The notes under the pieces are model-generated. The model was not told the origin of the DNA. It searched no databases and was given only the letters and a program-made list of their open reading frames with translations. Of a stretch of DNA of 64,000 bases, positions 54,768 to 63,776 are shown one piece after another. The position numbers were made by a program, and so were the translations under genes. Numbering within the stretch: position 1 is the first letter of the stretch; each line of letters opens with the position of its first letter. The stretch comes from Guptibacillus hwajinpoensis (GTDB lineage Bacteria; Bacillota; Bacilli; Bacillales; Guptibacillaceae), in assembly GCF_020524165.1 (NCBI RefSeq), contig NZ_JAIVKU010000004.1:248001-312000 (forward strand). The letters are read 5' to 3'.

Positions 54768-55355
54768 ATGATAGGCTTGTATGTTTTATGCTTAATTTTT
54801 ATGTGCTTTACGGTGGGGGTTATATTTATTCGTAAGCATTTTAACAAAGCGGGTTATAATCATGGAGAAAAAAGAGATGCTATGATTGTACTTGGTTATC
54901 CCGCAAAAAAGGATGGGAGCATGACTCCAATTTTACGAGAACGAATCAATAAAGCAACAGATCTCTATCACACTGGAATTGCTGAAGTCATTATTTGTTC
55001 GGGTGCATCTGTCGCAAATAACCATGTTGAGGCAGAAATCATGGCAAGAGCCTTAGTGGAATTAGGCGTGGATGGTAACCAAATCATACGAGAAACAAAA
55101 GCGAGGGGCACTTATGAAAATTTGGTGAAATCGCGAGAAATTATGCACGAGAGAGGGCTGAAAAAAGCGGTTATAGTCACCTCACCTTGGCATTTGCGAA
55201 AAGCTAGTTCATATGCGTTTCGGTTAGGAATTGATCATACCTTGGAAAAGTCGAAAGTGCCAAAAGAATTCGTCATAGGATTAGGAATCATTTACGTTTA
55301 TATATACATACAGATGTTCATCATTTATCTGCGTTTTTATCAGGGAAAACAATGA
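54768..55355 (+). CDS. YdcF/DUF218-family membrane-anchored protein
   Basis: 195 aa. N-terminal helix (residues 3-22), then the DUF218 core AMIVLGYPAKKDG, EVIICSGA, ARALVELGVDGNQII, ARGTYENLVKSREIM and VTSPWHLRKAS, and a C-terminal hydrophobic helix. The family includes ElyC/SanA-like envelope proteins of uncertain function. GAGGAG lies about 10 bp before the ATG. Confidence 0.85.
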   Translation: MIGLYVLCLIFMCFTVGVIFIRKHFNKAGYNHGEKRDAMIVLGYPAKKDGSMTPILRERINKATDLYHTGIAEVIICSGASVANNHVEAEIMARALVELGVDGNQIIRETKARGTYENLVKSREIMHERGLKKAVIVTSPWHLRKASSYAFRLGIDHTLEKSKVPKEFVIGLGIIYVYIYIQMFIIYLRFYQGKQ

Positions 55356-55426
55356 AACATACTCCATTATGAAGTGTGAAAATGTCTCTGTTTTAGTAAG
55401 AAAAGATATAGTCAGAATTGGTAATT

Positions 55427-55470
55427 ACAACTAACGAGGGCGTTTGCTTAAAAGGGTGCTCGCCATTTTT
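55427..55470 (+). repeat. Array repeat, possible variant copy 4a
   Basis: ACAACTAACGAGGGCGTTTG resembles ACAATCTCGGAGCGTTTGC with substitutions; it lies 72 bp after the YdcF gene. Confidence 0.35.
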
Positions 55471-55505
55471 CATATGCATAGGAGTTTTTGAATTTAGTTT
55501 GTATA

Positions 55506-55520
55506 ACTTTCGGAGCAGTT
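55506..55520 (+). repeat. Array repeat, partial copy 4b
   Basis: ACTTTCGGAGCAGTT keeps only the 3' half of the core. Confidence 0.4.
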
Positions 55521-55591
55521 TAGTGATAGAAGAATTTATTGGTATATAATAAAGAAAAATGTGTTTTTCAAATAGAATTGAGGAGAAATGG

Positions 55592-56046
55592 ATGTCTCTA
55601 GATGGAATTGTATTAGTAGCAAGTGTTTCAGTCTATTGCAATGATAAAGTCTTAATTATAAAAGAGAATAAACCTAGTGCTGTCGATAAGTGGAACTTTC
55701 CGAGTGGACATATTGAGTATGGTGAGGACATTCTTTATTCAGCTCGGAGGGAAGTTAAAGAGGAAACAGGGTTAGATGTAAAACTAATCGGTACGACTGG
55801 AGTTTATAATTTTATCAGTAATACGAACGATCAAGTCATTTTATTGGGGAGATTACTGGTGGTACATTAAATCTCATAGAAGATGAAATCACTGACAGCA
55901 AATGGATACAAGTTAATGACCTTATTACATTTGAAAAAGAGAATTTACGAGAATTGCATGTAATAAAGCAGATAATTAATAACTTATTAGAAGAAAATAT
56001 TTATTCAATTAGTGTATTTAATGAGCACCTTTTAACCAACAAATAG
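55592..56046 (+). pseudogene. Nudix hydrolase with a frameshift
   Basis: ATG 55592 has AGGAG 6 bp upstream. The Nudix box is intact (GHIEYGEDILYSARREVKEETG), but the frame stops at 55870 after QVILLGRL. A shift near 55843 restores GEITGGTLNLIEDEITDSKW and continues to TAG 56046, giving a normal-length Nudix protein. The junction lacks several residues, so a small deletion rather than a single-base slip is likely. Confidence 0.82.
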
Positions 56047-56111
56047 AAGATAATCTCTTATAGAATTATCAGGTGTATTAGCTATCATTTACAAAAAATA
56101 GCTCAAAATCA

Positions 56112-56137
56112 AGTCTTCACCAATCTCTGAGCGTTTA
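56112..56137 (+). repeat. Array repeat, copy 5
   Basis: TCTTCACCAATCTCTGAGCG matches the core at 18 of 20 positions, followed by TTT. Lies about 65 bp after the Nudix stop. Confidence 0.75.
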
Positions 56138-56157
56138 TTTAATAAGGATGTGATAAC

Positions 56158-56498
56158 GTGCAGGGTTATAATGTTTTGATGATTTATAACAAAGCTATGG
56201 ACAAGTTACTAATGTGCGAAAGGTTGAAGAACCCAATATTTCTAAAATCGACATAACTCTTCATCATTTAATGGATTTTAAATACTATCTTCAAGATTGT
56301 TACGTTGAAGTATATGTTGGTAGATTAAAAAGGGATGTAGCCGTTTCAGGTGATGAAAATATTCTTTATTGGTCTAATTTAGATAATAACTTTTTTAATA
56401 TGTCCTTATATGCTGGAGAAGGAAATATTGGTCATATGATAGAGCAGGTCAATTTTGTTAAAGACAGACTTTTTTTGGATGAAGACTCCCTTGTATAG
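56158..56498 (+). pseudogene. Nudix hydrolase with the catalytic Nudix box deleted
   Basis: From GTG 56158 one frame reads VQGYNVLMIYNKAMDKLLM, CERLKNP, the N terminus of an 8-oxo-dGTPase-like Nudix protein. Then a second frame (56214-56498) reads ISKIDITLHHLMDFKYY, QDCYVEVYVG, NILYWSNLDNNFFNMSLYAG and EGNIGHMIEQV, the typical C-terminal half. The glycine-rich loop and Nudix box between them are absent, along with a change of frame, so the gene cannot encode an active enzyme. Confidence 0.75.
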
Positions 56499-56517
56499 TT
56501 TCAATCTACTTAGAACT

Positions 56518-56561
56518 AATCTTCCACAATCTCGGAGCGATTGCAGTATAGTGTAATCGCT
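56518..56561 (+). repeat. Array repeat, copy 6, folding as a terminator
   Basis: Exact core TCTTCCACAATCTCGGAGCG beginning 21 bp after the Nudix remnant. Its last bases AGCGATT pair with AATCGCT (56555-56561) and TTTTTC follows, so this copy forms a terminator. Confidence 0.85.
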
Positions 56562-56625
56562 TTTTCTTATCAATTATAAGTTTCATATGCTGTTAAAGAT
56601 GATACAATGATAGGAAAAATATGGA

Positions 56626-57063
56626 GTGATACTTCTGGAGATAAGGAAATATGATTCTGCTGATCTATCACAATTCTCGGGTTTGATATCAGAATTAGGC
56701 TATCCAACTTCTGTTGACGAAATGGAAATAAGGATGAAACGGATAGAATCAATTTCAAATTACTACACTTTCGTTGCAGTAAAGAATGAGATATTAATTG
56801 GAATGATTGGAATTACACTCCACACTACATATACAAATAACGATGTTAAGGTTCAGATAACTTCTTTAGTTACAAAGGAAGAGTATCGTGGTCAAGGTAT
56901 CGCTAAATTATTGATTAAGCATGTAGAAGAATGGTCTTTGAGTATAGGTTCAAAATTCATATATCTTCTGAGTGGCATTAGTGAAGAGAGAGAAAAGGCA
57001 CATATGCTATACAAATCTGTTGGTTACGATATAACAGGGTATAGGTTTGTAAAGCGTATTTAG
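56626..57063 (+). CDS. GNAT N-acetyltransferase
   Basis: 145 aa. EIRKYDSADLSQFSGLISEL opening, QITSLVTKEEYRGQGIAKLL motif A, EEREKAHMLYKSVGYDITGY motif B. GTG start with AGGA upstream. Intact, unlike its neighbours. Similar in size and motif to the GNAT at 51193. Confidence 0.83.
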   Translation: MILLEIRKYDSADLSQFSGLISELGYPTSVDEMEIRMKRIESISNYYTFVAVKNEILIGMIGITLHTTYTNNDVKVQITSLVTKEEYRGQGIAKLLIKHVEEWSLSIGSKFIYLLSGISEEREKAHMLYKSVGYDITGYRFVKRI

Positions 57064-57104
57064 AAAAAGTTTAAACCTATACATGAGAAAACTGCTTGTT
57101 TAAG

Positions 57105-57143
57105 TATCTTCGGAGCTTATCTGTAATAAGATAGGCTCCTTTT
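57105..57143 (+). repeat. Array repeat, copy 7 (5' half lost), folding as a terminator
   Basis: TATCTTCGGAGC retains the end of the core; GGAGCtTATCT pairs with AGATAgGCTCC and TTTT follows. Lies 42 bp after the GNAT stop. Confidence 0.65.
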
Positions 57144-57965
57144 AGTGTGAAGAAAAGATTGAGTTATTTGCACGAATTTGAAATAATTGGTATTTCAAAA
57201 GTTTATAAATGCTTTCATACTGACAAATCATAATGTGTTGAGCCAATTATGATTTGTTAACCAACGCTATAAATCGTTTATAGGTTATAGCGCAATTCAT
57301 AGACAATCAAAAGCGCCGTGTTCGGAGGAGCAGTTGATAAAAACTCGATCGTCCTTATTACCGCGGCTCGGATTGGATTTATTACAATCATTGCTGCAAG
57401 CATCGCTTACGGATTTGATTTTGCAAGATCCTATTGAGTGCCGTTATCAAGTGTAGCGGACATGTCCGATGTATTTTCTATAGAGAGGCTAGGATATATG
57501 CTTGAAAGTAGAACAAAAACAACGAGTCTCCCAACCCTTGAATCGCTCGCCAAGTTTCTATACGTATGTGAGATGATGGCTCTTTCTGTCTATACCAATA
57601 AGAAATCATCATTAAAAAATGTACCAGAATTAAGAGGGATTCCAGGAATACAAAAGGAAATTAACAACTTACAAATATTCATTCATATGACTTGACTTAG
57701 CTTAATAGGTCTAGAAGTTCGCGCTAGGCAGGGATGGTTTCTCCCTGTCTTTTTTGTGTGATGTATATTTTATCGTCAATTTTTAGAAGGTAGATGTCAT
57801 CACAAACTGAAATGATTGTCTATCGTAAAAGAGGTAACTAATTTTGAAGAGGGAGGAAAGGAGAGTAGTTCAGCATGAAATTTAGTGATAAAAAAATACT
57901 TTGAATTCGAGATGTTTTGGTTGCCTTTATCTCATTTGATGTGTAAAGTGATGATAGGAAGGGAC
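57144..57965. other. Decayed intergenic region with short gene-like fragments
   Basis: About 820 bp with no complete gene. 57318-57437 reads as a membrane-protein tail (NSIVLITAARIGFITIIAAS). 57438-57695 has an 85-codon frame from GTG with no ribosome site and no motif I recognise. The sequence 57200-57300 is AT-rich with several short inverted repeats around AATCATAATG. A clear terminator at 57727 ends the stretch. Confidence 0.45.
57727..57756 (+). terminator. Orphan terminator
   Basis: GGCAGGGA / TCCCTGTC stem with a 7-nt loop followed by TTTTTTT. No intact gene precedes it, so it probably belonged to a gene now lost. Confidence 0.8.
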
Positions 57966-58412
57966 ATGATTTTCTTGAGAAAAAATACACTTGGTTCACT
58001 GATTTGGTTGCGTATTGCTCGTTTTACACATCAAAGTAATTTACTTTCGAATGATTTCTTAAAACAGTATGGTATAACGGTTGCACAGTTTGATGTATTA
58101 AATCAGGTTTCATTCTATCAGCCGATCATGCAAAGTCAGCTGGCTGTTAAAGTAACCGTTTCAGAAGGTGGAATTTCACGTATGCTCACTCGACTTGAGC
58201 AAGAGGGCTATATACATCGAAAGCAGGACTGGAAAACTAAATGGATTGCCCTTACTTCAAAGGGAGAAGATAAAATGCATGAAGTTTTTGAACACCAACT
58301 TACTTTCCAAACGTCCATTGTCAAGGAGTGTTTGACAGAGGAAGAGCAGAAGACACTATATAAGCTCATGACGAAGTTACAAAAGCATACTGAAAATAGA
58401 ATGGATAATTAA
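57966..58412 (+). CDS. MarR-family regulator (MhqR-like)
   Basis: About 148 aa winged helix: [38 protein letters not shown] recognition helix and [18 protein letters not shown] wing. Two extradiol-type dioxygenases follow, the same partnership as MhqR with mhqA/mhqO in B. subtilis, where the repressor senses quinones. The start is uncertain: ATG 57966 has GGAAGGG close upstream, while a longer frame reaches GTG 57885. Seen directly: a short 9-codon frame with a better ribosome site at 57876. Confidence 0.8.
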   Translation: MIFLRKNTLGSLIWLRIARFTHQSNLLSNDFLKQYGITVAQFDVLNQVSFYQPIMQSQLAVKVTVSEGGISRMLTRLEQEGYIHRKQDWKTKWIALTSKGEDKMHEVFEHQLTFQTSIVKECLTEEEQKTLYKLMTKLQKHTENRMDN

Positions 58413-58488
58413 GAGTCGTACTACTAATCCCTGTAATGTTATTTTTAAACCATCACTTGATTAGTAAACTGAAAAGGAGGAATGATTC

Positions 58489-59436
58489 ATGCATACCATC
58501 TCAGGACATCATCACATCTCGATGATTACAAAAAATGCAAGTCAAAATAATCACTTTTATCGGCATGTACTTGGTTTGCGTCGTGTCAAAATGACAGTAA
58601 ACCAAGATGATCCATCAATGTACCACTTATTTTATGGAGATAAAACGGGTAGCCCAGGTACAGAATTATCATTTTTTGAAATCCCATTAGTAGGTAATAC
58701 TTATCGCGGTACAAATGCGATAACGAGAATCGGATTATTGGTCCCTACAGAGGAAAGTCTATTATTCTGGAAAGCACGTTTTGAGGAACATAGTGTACTA
58801 CATGGAGAAATCACGACTTATGCAACTCATCCAGCTTTGGAATTTGAAGATACGGAAGGTTTACAGATGGTATTGCTTGTTTCTAACGGAGCAAAAGTAG
58901 GGCATTGGCAAGCATGGGATAAATCCGAGATTCCGGTGGAACACCAAATTCAAGGAATGGGTTCCGTGGAAATGAAGGTACGAAGACTTGATGAACTTAG
59001 GGAAACACTGACAGAAATGTTCGGCTATACAGAGATAAGTCGTACGGATCATGAAGCTATTTTTCAGTCTATCAAAGGAGAGGTTTTTGGTGAAATCATT
59101 GTAAGGCAAGTAGACGGTCCAACAGAAAGGCCAGGTCGTGGAAGTATTCATCATTTGGCCATTCGTGTAAAAAACGAAGAGGAGCTTATCTTTTGGGAAG
59201 AGCAAGTACGAGCGCGTGGCTTCCAATCATCTGGCATAGTGGATCGCTTTTACTTTAAGAGCTTATATTTCCGTGAATCAAACGGAATTTTATTTGAAAT
59301 TGCAACAGATGGTCCAGGTTTTACGGTTGACGGAGAGATAGAACATTTAGGAGAAAATCTTGATTTACCACCATTCTTAGAAGAACGTCGTAAAGAAATT
59401 GAAGAAAAGCTGAACCCCATTGAGGAGCATGAATGA
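58489..59436 (+). CDS. Ring-cleaving dioxygenase (MhqA/MhqO type, VOC family)
   Basis: 315 aa made of two VOC modules. GHHHISMITKNASQNNHFY starts module 1 and GRGSIHHLAIRVKN starts the second metal-binding part; SNGILFEIATDGPGF supplies the Glu ligand. The family cleaves hydroquinones and related aromatics with Fe(II). AAAAGGAGG lies 8 bp before the ATG. 77 bp after the MarR gene and 50 bp before a paralogue. Confidence 0.88.
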   Translation: MHTISGHHHISMITKNASQNNHFYRHVLGLRRVKMTVNQDDPSMYHLFYGDKTGSPGTELSFFEIPLVGNTYRGTNAITRIGLLVPTEESLLFWKARFEEHSVLHGEITTYATHPALEFEDTEGLQMVLLVSNGAKVGHWQAWDKSEIPVEHQIQGMGSVEMKVRRLDELRETLTEMFGYTEISRTDHEAIFQSIKGEVFGEIIVRQVDGPTERPGRGSIHHLAIRVKNEEELIFWEEQVRARGFQSSGIVDRFYFKSLYFRESNGILFEIATDGPGFTVDGEIEHLGENLDLPPFLEERRKEIEEKLNPIEEHE

Positions 59437-59485
59437 ACCAACGAACAGTATTACTAAAAAATTGAATGTCTAGGAGGAAAATAAT

Positions 59486-60463
59486 ATGAATCATCTTAAA
59501 GGTATGCACCACGTAACAGCTATCACAAGTAGCGCAGAAAAGAACTATGAATTTTTTACTTATGTATTAGGAATGCGTTTAGTTAAAAAAACAGTTAATC
59601 AAGATGATATTCAAACCTATCATTTATTTTTTGCCGATGATAAAGGTAGTGCAGGCACTGACATGACGTTCTTTGACTTCCCAGGTATCCCGAAAGGTAC
59701 ACACGGTACAAATGAAATTTATAAAACGTCATTCCGTGTACCAACTGATGCAGCATTAGAATATTGGATGAAACGTTTTGATAAATATGATGTCAAGCAT
59801 GAAGGTATTACAGAACTATTCGATAAAAAGATATTATCCTTCGTCGACTTTGACGACCAGCAATACATGCTTATTTCAGATGAATACAATGAAGGAGTAG
59901 CTTCAGGAATACCCTGGCAAAAAGGTCCTGTGCCACTTGAATTCGCGATTACAGGTCTTGGTCCCATACATGTTCGAATTGCGCAGTTCGATTATTTTAA
60001 AGAAGTATTAGAAAAAGTTATGCTGTTCCGTGAAATTGCAAAAGACAAGACCATTCACTTATTTGAAGTGGGTGAAGGTGGTAACGGTGCACAAGTGATC
60101 GTGGAGCATTGTACTGATTTGCCACAGGGACAACAGGGATATGGTACGGTCCACCATGCAGCCTTCCGAGTAGAAGATACAGCTGTATTACATGAATGGA
60201 TTGAACGAATGAACAGCTTTGGTCTTCCTACATCAGGTTATGTAGATCGTTTCTTTTTTGAATCCTTATATTCCCGTGTTGCAAATGGTATTTTATTCGA
60301 ACTTGCAACAGATGGTCCAGGTTTTATGGGAGACGAATCTTATGAAACACTTGGAGAAAAATTATCTTTGCCCCCATTCTTAGAGCCTAAACGTGCAGAA
60401 ATAGAAAAATCGGTTCGCCCAATTGATACGGTGCGAAGTACGAAGACCTTCATTAAGGAATAA
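59486..60463 (+). CDS. Ring-cleaving dioxygenase (MhqA/MhqO type, VOC family), paralogue
   Basis: 325 aa, same two-module VOC layout: GMHHVTAITSSAEKNYEF, YGTVHHAAFRVEDTAVL and ANGILFELATDGPGF. It is clearly a paralogue of the gene upstream (shared VNQDD, TDGPGF, LPPFLE blocks). AGGAGG lies 8 bp before the ATG. Probably cotranscribed with it and controlled by the MarR protein. Confidence 0.88.
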   Translation: MNHLKGMHHVTAITSSAEKNYEFFTYVLGMRLVKKTVNQDDIQTYHLFFADDKGSAGTDMTFFDFPGIPKGTHGTNEIYKTSFRVPTDAALEYWMKRFDKYDVKHEGITELFDKKILSFVDFDDQQYMLISDEYNEGVASGIPWQKGPVPLEFAITGLGPIHVRIAQFDYFKEVLEKVMLFREIAKDKTIHLFEVGEGGNGAQVIVEHCTDLPQGQQGYGTVHHAAFRVEDTAVLHEWIERMNSFGLPTSGYVDRFFFESLYSRVANGILFELATDGPGFMGDESYETLGEKLSLPPFLEPKRAEIEKSVRPIDTVRSTKTFIKE

Positions 60464-60651
60464 AGGATATGGTGAAGGTTATCTAAAAGGAGACCTTTCG
60501 AAAATCTAAATATTCAGAGTAATAGTGTCGTATGTCCGCAACGAAGGAGATTTTCCCATTAGTCAAATGAAAAATAGGGACATTTGATTTTCCTAAAGAT
60601 GAAGTGAAGGCTATTGCAGTTTGAAATTCTGAAAAGAACCCACAAATCGTA

Positions 60652-60689
60652 TAAAAAAAATCCCCCCTCAACCTAGTTGAAGGGGGATA
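60652..60689 (-). terminator. Orphan terminator, minus orientation
   Basis: ATCCCCC.TCAA / TTGA.GGGGGAT stem with eight T on the minus strand. No minus-strand gene ends here; the stretch 60464-60697 holds no gene I can support. Confidence 0.6.
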
Positions 60690-60697
60690 AGTTCTTT

Positions 60698-60886
60698 ATG
60701 AGAGTTCACGATGAATATGGCATTGAAGTAGGAAAACCAGCTAACTTTATCGTGTTAGATGCAAAAGATTCTTATGAAGCCATTCGTGAGCGTGCAGATG
60801 TACTTGCCTCAGTCCGTAATGGGAACTTTCTGTTCAAACGTGAACCACAAAAAAATGAAGTCGAAATCGATTTCTTAAGACAATAA
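60698..60886 (+). pseudogene. 3' fragment of a cytosine deaminase-like amidohydrolase
   Basis: 62 codons matching the C terminus of CodA-type deaminases: EYGIEVGKPANFIVLDAKDS, then SVRNGNFLF. The metal-binding barrel is missing entirely. The homology begins right after the orphan terminator, so the break is abrupt. Confidence 0.7.
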
Positions 60887-60898
60887 TTGACCTCTTTC

Positions 60899-61018
60899 CA
60901 TTTGGGTAATGCTAGTTCTGTAACGAGCATGATGTGTTTAGAGCCGGCAAATACTATTATAATTGCGTGGATCTGGTTAAATGAAAAGCCGAGTACGTTG
61001 TCTCTCATAGGGGGATAG
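60899..61018 (+). pseudogene. 3' fragment of an EamA/DMT-family transporter
   Basis: 40 codons reading HLGNASSVTSMMCLEPANTI and IAWIWLNEKPSTLSLIGG, the last two helices of an EamA-type drug/metabolite transporter, then TAG. It starts 13 bp after the deaminase fragment. Confidence 0.65.
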
Positions 61019-61019
61019 T

Positions 61020-61107
61020 TACAAATGTACTGACAGATAAGTTATTATCAGATGGTAAATACTACAATACAATATTGATGGGGAGATTTAACTCATTATT
61101 AAGATGA
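61020..61107 (+). pseudogene. 3' fragment of a GNAT acetyltransferase
   Basis: TDKLLSDGKYYNTILMGRF is nearly identical to the C terminus of the GNAT at 54040 (KDKLLSDGNYYNTLLMGRL). Only the last 28 codons remain. The array repeat follows 14 bp after the stop. Confidence 0.75.
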
Positions 61108-61120
61108 ATATCTTAATATC

Positions 61121-61146
61121 GAGTCTTCCACAATCTCGGAGCGTTT
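61121..61146 (+). repeat. Array repeat, copy 8
   Basis: Exact core TCTTCCACAATCTCGGAGCG followed by TTTAC; preceded by TTAATATCGAG, as in copy 3. Confidence 0.85.
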
Positions 61147-61263
61147 ACTGAAAAAGCAGACCCTTTTGTTCAAGTAAAGGGAAGGATAGTTCAATAAGGT
61201 TATTGTTCCATTCAACAAGAATATATATAATATCGACTTGAAACTAATATGAGGTGGAGTAAA

Positions 61264-61440
61264 GTGGAAAAATGAGTGATATTTGACTTTGAACTTGAGT
61301 TTACTAATGGCGGTGGGGGTTACAGGGACAGGACTTTCGACTTGATATTAATGGGGATGACATTACCGATGAAGAGTTAGGGAAGTATATCGTAAAGGAT
61401 ATGAGGTTGCTAATGGTTGGAGAAGTTAAGATACTCCTTA
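61264..61440 (+). pseudogene. Decayed short conserved protein gene (nonsense plus frameshift)
   Basis: From GTG 61264 (GGTGGAG upstream) the frame has an early TGA, then VIFDFELEFTNGGG; a shift near 61327 continues QDFRLDINGDDITDEELGKY and IVKDMRLLMVGEVKIL. It resembles a short protein common in Bacilli whose function I do not know. The 3' end runs into unrelated sequence; 61441-61659 holds no gene. Confidence 0.55.
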
Positions 61441-61659
61441 CGGTGCAGCTGCCAATAGGCGACTATTTTTCTTACTTATTAACAGGCATTGTTGAACAAG
61501 AACCAACTTTTTCACAAACTCCTGCATTTTACAAGAAAGAATGCATTTCACATGATGAACAATCCACTTTTTTACGTTTAGAGGATACTCAGATTCTTTA
61601 TTGAATATAAATTCAATATTAAAACTATACACTTATTCTAATATAAGGGAGGTTTTTTA

Positions 61660-62529
61660 TTGAAAATTGAAGGAGTTTGGCTACCGATAATAACCCCTTT
61701 TCACAATGGAAGAGTTGATATTGAATCATATTCAAAATTAGTTGAACACTATGTAAATCAGGGGATATCAGGATTAATTCCATTAGCTACAACAGGTGAA
61801 AGTCCTGCGATTGAGGAAGCTGAATTTGAAATGGTGCTTGATAAAACACTTGAAGTAGTAAACGGACGTATTCCCGTTTTCGTCGGTCACGGAGGAAATT
61901 ACACAAAAAAGGTAATCAAACAATTAAAAGTAGTAGAAAAATATAAAGTAGATGGCATATTGTCTGTTTCACCATATTACAACCTGCCGAGCCAAGAGGG
62001 AATTTACAATCATTTTTTACAAATTTCCGAAGCAACTGATTTAAAAATAATAATTTATAACGTTCCTTATCGGACAGGACGGAACATTGATAATGAAACC
62101 GTTTATAAATTAGCAGAATGTCAAAATATTATAGGAATTAAAGATTCTGGCGGAAACTTGAAGCAATCCTTAGAATTACTTATGAATCCCATAGAAGGCT
62201 TTTCTAATCTAACAGGTGAAGATGCTTCTTATTTCCACCACTTAACTTTAGGTGGTGCAGGTGGAATTTTAGCTTCTTCTCATTTAAGCACAAGTGACTT
62301 CTTGGATATTTTTAACATGATTCATGAAAACCATCATAATCAAGCATTAAAAGTATGGAAAAGTGTATATCCGATAACGTCTTTGCTGTTTCAGGAGACA
62401 AATCCAGCACCTTTAAAGTATATTCTTTATAAAAAAGGTTTGATTCAATCTCCCGAAACCAGATTACCCGTTACAGGGACGACCAAAGAATTGAATAAGA
62501 AATTAGATACATTGATTTCTTCCTATTAA
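61660..62529 (+). CDS. DapA-family lyase (4-hydroxy-tetrahydrodipicolinate synthase-like)
   Basis: 289 aa TIM barrel. TTGES (substrate loop), YNVPYRTG with the catalytic Tyr, and the Schiff-base Lys in GIKDSGG at about residue 161. It may be a lysine-pathway DHDPS or a related aldolase (N-acetylneuraminate lyase family); a single accessory gene outside a dap operon leaves this open. TTG start with AAGGGAGG 7 bp upstream. Confidence 0.87.
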   Translation: MKIEGVWLPIITPFHNGRVDIESYSKLVEHYVNQGISGLIPLATTGESPAIEEAEFEMVLDKTLEVVNGRIPVFVGHGGNYTKKVIKQLKVVEKYKVDGILSVSPYYNLPSQEGIYNHFLQISEATDLKIIIYNVPYRTGRNIDNETVYKLAECQNIIGIKDSGGNLKQSLELLMNPIEGFSNLTGEDASYFHHLTLGGAGGILASSHLSTSDFLDIFNMIHENHHNQALKVWKSVYPITSLLFQETNPAPLKYILYKKGLIQSPETRLPVTGTTKELNKKLDTLISSY

Positions 62530-62600
62530 ACTTTATTAATAATATGTGGCGGGATATAAAAATTATGGCTCGTTAATGTTGACTATATTATTGAGCCATA

Positions 62601-62626
62601 TTTGGCTATTCAACAATCTCGGAGCG
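62601..62626 (+). repeat. Array repeat, copy 9
   Basis: TTTGGCTATTCAACAATCTC followed by GGAGCG; core match 17 of 20. Lies about 75 bp after the DapA-like gene. Downstream AGCTG / CAGCT can pair before CCTTTTTC. Confidence 0.75.
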
Positions 62627-62771
62627 AAAGCTGAAGATCGTATTAATAGTCTCCAGCTATTCCTTTTTCAAGCAATGGGCAAGGTAATGGAATAGAAGAG
62701 TAATTAAAAAGATAACTTTTCTATTCTAAATGATAGAACTAGTAGATAAACATGGCATTTGGGGGAGAATT

Positions 62772-63749
62772 GTGAAGAGGTTAAAGCGAAATCTCAAAAG
62801 GTTTTTTATATTTTTATTTATTTTAATTGCTTTTATGTATCTAAATAACACATCGTTATTCACAACAGAGAGCAATAGAGAGCCTTTATTGCTGGCTCAC
62901 CGTGGAGTGGCACAGACCTTTCATATGGAAGGAATTACGGGTGAAACGTGTACCGCGGAAAGAATATACGCGCCTGAACATCCATTTATAGAAAATACAA
63001 TTCCTTCAATGGAAGCGGCGTTTAAGGCTGGTGCAGATGTTGTTGAGTTTGATATTCAACCCACAAAAGACGGAGAGTTTGCTGTTTTTCATGATTGGAC
63101 ACTAGAGTGTAGAACTGATGGCGAAGGAATAACGAGAGAACACACAATGCAGGAACTAAAACAATTAGATGCTGGTTATGGCTATACGGCTGATAACGGA
63201 GAAACGTATCCATTCCGTGGTAAAGGAATAGGGATGATCCCTTCACTTGAAGAAGTTCTCTCGCATTTTCCAGAGCAGTCCTTTTTAATACATATCAAAA
63301 GTGGTGACCCGACTGAAGGGGAGCAATTGTCTGAATATCTCACTAGCTTTCCAGATAGTAGGTTAAAAGAACTTACAGTTTATGGTGACGACAAGCCGAT
63401 TGCTTCTTTGAAAGAAAAACTACCTGAACTTCGTGTCATGTCAAAAGATACGATGAAAAGTTGCCTGCTTCCTTATATAGCAGTTGGGTGGACAGGATAT
63501 GTACCGGCAGAGTGCGGAAACACACAAGTGCACATTCCAGAAAAAATCGCTCCATATATATGGGGATTTCCAAACAAATTAATAACAAGATTAGAGGATG
63601 TGAATACAAGATTCATTCTCGTTGCGGGTGATGGTGGATGGTCGGAAGGTTTTGATAACAAGCAAGACTTAGAACGCCTTCCCGTAAACTACACAGGGGG
63701 TATATGGACTAATCGAATTGATATGATAGCCCCTATTTTAGAAGAGTAA
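62772..63749 (+). CDS. Membrane-anchored glycerophosphodiester phosphodiesterase
   Basis: About 325 aa. A basic N terminus and one membrane helix (RFFIFLFILIAFMYL) are followed by a GDPD barrel: LLAHRGVAQ, HPFIENTIPSMEAAF, ADVVEFDIQPTKDGEFAVFHD and IPSLEEVL. It probably acts outside the membrane on glycerophosphodiesters or teichoic acid. Start uncertain: GTG 62772 follows GGGGGAG; ATG 62730 is in frame but has no ribosome site. Confidence 0.83.
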   Translation: MKRLKRNLKRFFIFLFILIAFMYLNNTSLFTTESNREPLLLAHRGVAQTFHMEGITGETCTAERIYAPEHPFIENTIPSMEAAFKAGADVVEFDIQPTKDGEFAVFHDWTLECRTDGEGITREHTMQELKQLDAGYGYTADNGETYPFRGKGIGMIPSLEEVLSHFPEQSFLIHIKSGDPTEGEQLSEYLTSFPDSRLKELTVYGDDKPIASLKEKLPELRVMSKDTMKSCLLPYIAVGWTGYVPAECGNTQVHIPEKIAPYIWGFPNKLITRLEDVNTRFILVAGDGGWSEGFDNKQDLERLPVNYTGGIWTNRIDMIAPILEE

Positions 63750-63776
63750 ATAGGTTTATCAAGGTATCTTGATTTC

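Noticed and set aside
60483..60671. Minus-strand frame of 62 codons
   Set aside because: It starts inside an orphan terminator, has no ribosome site and shows no family I recognise.
61401..61632. Overlapping plus and minus frames of 60-70 codons
   Set aside because: They are the tail of a decayed gene read into unrelated sequence; no start signals.
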